DNA of 64,000 bases, from the NCBI RefSeq assembly GCF_020080835.1, contig NC_058159.1, positions 30,293,525-30,357,524 of the forward strand, written 5' to 3'. A model generated the notes under the pieces. The model was not told where the DNA came from and did no database searches. It saw only the letters and a program-made list of their open reading frames with translations. Within the stretch, counting starts at the first letter, position 1. Every line of letters starts with the position of its first letter. The position numbers were made by a program, and so were the translations under genes. Source of the stretch: Cotesia glomerata (taxonomy: Eukaryota > Arthropoda > Insecta > Hymenoptera > Braconidae). Below, piece after piece: positions 59,273 through 64,000 of the stretch.

Positions 59273-60750
59273 TTTTTAATTATTTTTAATAAATTTTATT
59301 TTATTGAAAATTTTGTAATCTGTAATTTATTTAAAAAAATTTTTTTTTTTCAATTAAATGTCAATAAAAAATTACTTAAACATTTTTATTTACTAAAAAT
59401 TACGTCAAAAAATTCCATGACACTTTACATGCCACCTGCATAATAAAAATAAAATTGTTGAAATAAAATAACACTAAAAAAGACTTGAAATTTAAAATAT
59501 AAATGAAATAGTATTTAAATGAACACGTAACGAGATTCATGTTATGTCGAAGAAGTAAAATGTCTGTCGAGAAAATGTCGAGCTGGTGATCAGTGTCGTG
59601 GCAAAGAGTAGTAGGTTTAGGACCTCGATGACTCAGAGGTTCTAAAAGTTGAAGCTAAAGCTGAAGGTATGGCATATTTAACGAAACGGAGAGAAAGCAA
59701 GAAGAAAAATGACACGGTACGCCTATTAGTGTCAACGAAAGGGACTGCTTACGCGTTACCGCTAAAAGCATTTTGGAATATGGCGAGACCTATCTATGTA
59801 GATCGATGCCTCGCTTGATCGTATACGATCATATCTTCGCATACCAGACTCCTTTTGGAGTTAAAAAAGTCAAAGACGTTCCTATTCGTGTAGATTACAG
59901 GTATTTGTGTAGTTCGTATAGATATATAGAAATATATGATGATTTTGGGTGAGGAATGAAGGAATAAAAGGGGGAGAGTCGTTCTGAGTTTGAGTTTGAC
60001 ATATTTTACCTCGTCTCTGCTCTTGTCGTCTTTGTTTTTATCTTATCGGCGGACCTGGCGAGACAACGTCGTTGTCATCGAATTAAAAGCTCGATAGGCT
60101 TACGAAGTATATGAGGATGAGGGTCCAGCTCTCGGGCTCGGGTTTCGTGGAAAGACCGCACGGGTGCGGTGGCGATCGCTGTTGATTTAAACTTTTTACA
60201 TTATTTTTTACTATCTTTATCTCACTCACTTTCACGCTGACCTTTCAAACGGCTCTTAATTAGGGGATAATAGAAACAAAACACGGCCAATCACCGAGGT
60301 AGTTGAGATAAAGAGAAAGGATTGAGAGCGTGAGACAAGGAGGCGGTGTCCAAAGAAACGGAGCTACGTCCAGGAGATGCTCCTGCATACCTTACAATCC
60401 TGCCTGCTGCTTGTCGATATTTTATGTCTACACATATGTATTCAAGTATTTATATATCTGTATCTATCTATATGTGTGTATATTAATGTCGATGGACAAA
60501 CGACGACACACAAAACTCAACACTTTTATCGAGTCTGCTGTCACTGGAACAAACCAGTTAAAATATTGAGAATATCATTTCTCGATCGAGTTTTACGCTG
60601 TTTTTTGCGAGTTTGTTATGCAATGCATTTTTTAGTTAAGATTAATGATTTTTAGGCTTGGATATATGATACCTGGCTGATTTGATCGATGATTTTAATT
60701 AAAAGTCGATGCTGTGAATTAAGAAATTAAAAGTTTTGATTTTCAATTTT
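59273..60750. other. Non-coding stretch
   Basis: 59273-59520 is AT-rich. 59540-60570 is GC-richer, with short frames of up to 92 codons and no recognisable feature. Confidence 0.5.
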
Positions 60751-61226
60751 GACTTTTGTTAAATTGCACTGTACTTTTTTAAATATTGACATTTTTAAAG
60801 ATATAAGCTCATTACGATGTTACATTCATCAAGAGCTTTCATTTAAGTACCCACATGCATTTTGATATATTTTTCATATATACATATATATAATATATAT
60901 AAATATATGAAAAAATTGATGTGGGTATTCAAATGAAAGCTCTCGATGAATGTAACATCAAGATGAGCTTATATCTTTAAAAATGTCAAGAGTTTACGAG
61001 ACACAAGGTAATTTCTTAATTATGTACCTAGAAATAGAGAATTTTTTAACGCAGACTAAATACTTATCATCATATATTGACTATCGGTGATAACGATATG
61101 AAATCTTTAAAAGGCACTAATTCAAGTCAAGACCTTTACAATGACACTAAATTTCACTAAAAAAACCAAATTTATCATATGACTTTCCTGGACACCAAAT
61201 TTTTTCTATTCTCTTAATAATATTGA
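60751..61226 (-). mobile_element. Non-autonomous Helitron family A, copy 10 (reverse, 3' truncated)
   Basis: On the minus strand it starts TCAATATTATTAAGAGAATA (61226), with T on the plus strand immediately beyond. It continues through the 5' part and one palindrome (about 60785-61000) and stops at CAATTTAACAAAAGTC (60751). The tail, hairpin and CTAG are missing. Confidence 0.88.
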
Positions 61227-64000
61227 TTAAATGTAAAAATTGTTTGTAATTTAATTATAATTGGAAATTTTGATTTTTTTTTTTCAAATTTGATGTAAAT
61301 TTTAAATTAAAAAATGTTAAATCTTCAATTTAAAATTTAAAAGTCAGAATTTTAAAGATTAATTTAGCTAAAATAAATTTTTTTCATGTAGAAATTGTAA
61401 AAAGCTATATTTTCCGAATAAATTCCAAATAAACAATGACTTAAAATTAAAATAAACTCATCCTGACCTGAATTCTTCCTTATCCATTTAAATAATCAAT
61501 TAAAAATTTAAATATTTATACATTCATTGATACAATATAACACCTTAAACAGTCGGATGACCATCAATCCAAGTAACATAAATGACATTAACCATAGACC
61601 AGTTGTGTTTAGTCACAGCTCGAGAAACCTCATCGAGTGAATACAATATCTGAAGCGATAATATTAGTATAAAAGCCGTAGCAGAAATAAAGGATAAAAT
61701 GTAAATAATTGGTTGTAAATTTATTCGGGCATGAAAAGGAGTTTAAAGATTGGAAGGAGGAGCAGTAGAGAAGAGAACGCATGAGTAATGCACTGATGGT
61801 TAAAAACACACTGTCTATGCCGAGGGTGTGAGCATATAAAATGTGTATATAAAATAAAATAAAATAAAATAAAATGAAAATGAAAAAAGAGTGGAGGAGG
61901 CTGAGACTTGGGCTGAGAGGTAGATGTAATGTTAAGGATGAGACCGACTCTGAGGATCAAGTAAAGAAGGTGGATGAGCAGGGAGTGTGTGGATGTGGAT
62001 GGTGTCGAGTATGGAAATTGGTGTGGCGCACTCGTGGGATCGTCGCGAGGCATTCGTGTGAACCTTGACGAGTTTTTTTTCTCTCACACATTCAGTGTCT
62101 CTTGTTCTCACTCCTCCCCATTAGACATTACATATGCCGTCACATACTGGCTATACAGCGGTGAATAAGCTCGAGATGGCCACGCATGCCCATCTACAAG
62201 AGCAGCCTCCTCAGATAATAGAGACGACGATAAAAAAAGAGAGAAAGGTCGAATCAAACAAAACGACCAAAACAGTCGGACTGATGGACCACCGGCGATT
62301 GAGCCCGGTGGTGGTCGTACGCGTGTGCTTCTGCTACGAAAAGTATTCCTTCCAGCCAATCCAGTCCGTTTGGTTCTGCTCCTTCAATGTTTGCTCAACT
62401 TTTTTCCAATCGCGATCAGCGAATCTAATTTCATCCCACGTCTAATATCTCGACGTTTACCTGTAATAGAGAATCGTCAGCACCTTCTATCGGCGATGTG
62501 ATGTGTTGCGGTTTTGCCCAAACGACCGTCTATCTAACTCCAGACTGGAGTGTAAGTGATGTGATGCCGCCTGTACCGGCGACGAGCTAATTGCTAATCA
62601 CTACACTCCGACGATAATCTTCATTCCTCGGTCCTCTCTAGCATCCTCTATCCTACACTCGACACTGGAGCTTGGATCTCTTCCTCTGTTGGATTCTGCC
62701 GACGCTGCCTGCCTAGCTATCTGCCACCCGAAGGTCGCCGTTCAGGTAGAAAACGAGCCTGCTAAACCAGCCACTGATCAAAGGTTGAAACACTCCTCAG
62801 GTGGGAAATATAATAACAACAATGATAATGATGATGATCGATGCTAAAAAGAAATACGAGAAGAGAAGATAGCAATCTGTTGAAATAAGGAGTGAACAAA
62901 ATTTTCACTGTTATTGACACAAAGTTTTTATAATCCTGAAAACGGGCGACAATAATACAAGTTGCTCTTTGGTGAATAGAGGAAAATCGACGGGTTGCCG
63001 AATAATAACACAAGGCCTGGTAATATACTCAGATATACTGATGCAGAGACGAGCTGAGTGAAAGGAAAGGATTCCCTTGTAGACACAGACATAAGTCTGA
63101 TCGTATTTCTGGTCTACAAATCCGGCGATAATCTCCGGTTCGGGCGGCGATTCTCAGAGGAACAAAGCCCGCGACTCATGCACCCGGCAAAAACCGATAA
63201 ACGATAAACGGATCGTCTGTCGATGCTCTTCTACGTTCTGTTATAGAGTCTAGTCTGCTTTTTGGTGTGTATAGGGATGAGGATGGGGTTTACGAAAGTT
63301 GTTAAAAAATAAACCTCAAGAAAAAAGAATAGAAGGAAAGACCATTTCTCGCAAACGTCTACTTATTTGTAATTATTTGGACACACAAAGAATCATCTGG
63401 TATTAGTCTGGACTATTACTGATTCGTTGAAGAAGCCGAACAACGTTTTTAGTCTTTTGACAGATGGAATTTCATTTTTAGAGTGGAAAAGTATCTTATT
63501 ATTATTATGTATAGATCCTCGGTAATGGAATTTGTCCACGGGTCGTTTTGTTAATCGCCACACGCCTCCATTTGCGGGCTGTAATTTCTGGCAAGCATCA
63601 TCAGCAGTGCGTATTATATTCATAACTAAACACAACGACAAATGCGTCATTATTCAGAGACACTTTAGCTCGGTTTGTTCACTGAATCGTGGATATTAAT
63701 ATTGCCGAGTTTTGGTTCGAGTATGAGGGTTTCGTTTTGTTAGTTATATATTATAAGAAGGAGAAACTATCGTCCTAGCAGACCGGCTATTATTCCTTTA
63801 ATTTGAACGGTCGTCGTCGTGGTCGTAGATCATAGTGAAATAACAGAACTACCAGGACAGGAGGACAGAATAAGACGGTTCTGGTTCTAGTATGGTCATG
63901 GGTATATGCCTTCACTTCTGTCTACACGGTCAGTGTTAAATTGGTGACGAAATTATGAGGTAAAAGGGAGAGATAAAAAGCCGGATAACGATCCAAGGTA
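61227..64000. other. Non-coding stretch to the window end
   Basis: 61227-61560 is AT-rich. (AAAAT)n lies at 61850-61875 and (GAT)n near 62823-62838. GC-richer patches at 61880-62800 and 62990-64000 hold overlapping short frames without recognisable domains. Confidence 0.45.

Overview
This window reads as a piece of an animal nuclear genome, most likely an insect. It is AT-rich with scattered GC-richer patches, crowded with (AT)n and other microsatellites and small palindromic transposons, and has no gene-dense stretch or long ORF. The longest open frames (168 and 141 codons) resemble nothing I recognise and sit in the GC-richer patches where chance ORFs are expected. Taxon is inference only; a parasitoid wasp or similar hymenopteran would fit, but no gene here proves it. 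I found no rRNA gene, complete tRNA gene, CRISPR array or recognisable protein-coding gene.

The best explanation I can offer is a very large intron or an intergenic region. Two places on the minus strand carry a strong polypyrimidine-CAG acceptor fused directly to a GTGAGT donor (1983-2028 and 28952-28997). Each is followed 43 nt later by a second donor after ATG. This is the layout of recursive-splicing ratchet sites with an RS-exon, and the two 43-nt segments resemble each other. A third minus-strand candidate, a 41-nt microexon with an open frame, lies at 21293-21333. Together they suggest, without proving, that much of the window is one long minus-strand intron. One plus-strand 42-nt microexon candidate lies at 14030-14071.

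Most of the recognisable content is mobile DNA. One non-autonomous Helitron family (family A) has ten copies: 636-864, 2057-2734, 19235-20076, 22589-23284, 30619-31106, 45673-46463, 49696-50521, 56491-57044 (reverse), 58912-59272 and 60751-61226 (reverse). Intact copies start TCTATATTATTAAGAG and end with the hairpin GCAGTCAC-ATA-GTGACTGC followed by CTAG, inserted between A and T. They carry one or two internal palindromes of roughly 100-bp arms around an (AT)n core. A second Helitron (family B, 1-635) with ~139-bp internal tandem repeats has inserted into a family A copy at the left edge.

Other mobile elements are a TA-flanked 874-bp terminal-inverted-repeat element (32360-33233), a TA-flanked palindromic MITE with near-identical arms and five AP-1-type heptamers (38064-38304), a MITE family starting CACTGATAGAAGG (17850-18122 and 24802-25038), foldback elements (17622-17849, 29048-29400, 54160-54320) and a 549-bp palindrome (51594-52142). 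Three local tandem duplications stand out: 4715-5050 (173-bp unit), 26305-27303 (502-bp unit) and 34669-35677 (about 490-bp unit). The remaining stretches are described one by one; I see no gene that I can support in them.
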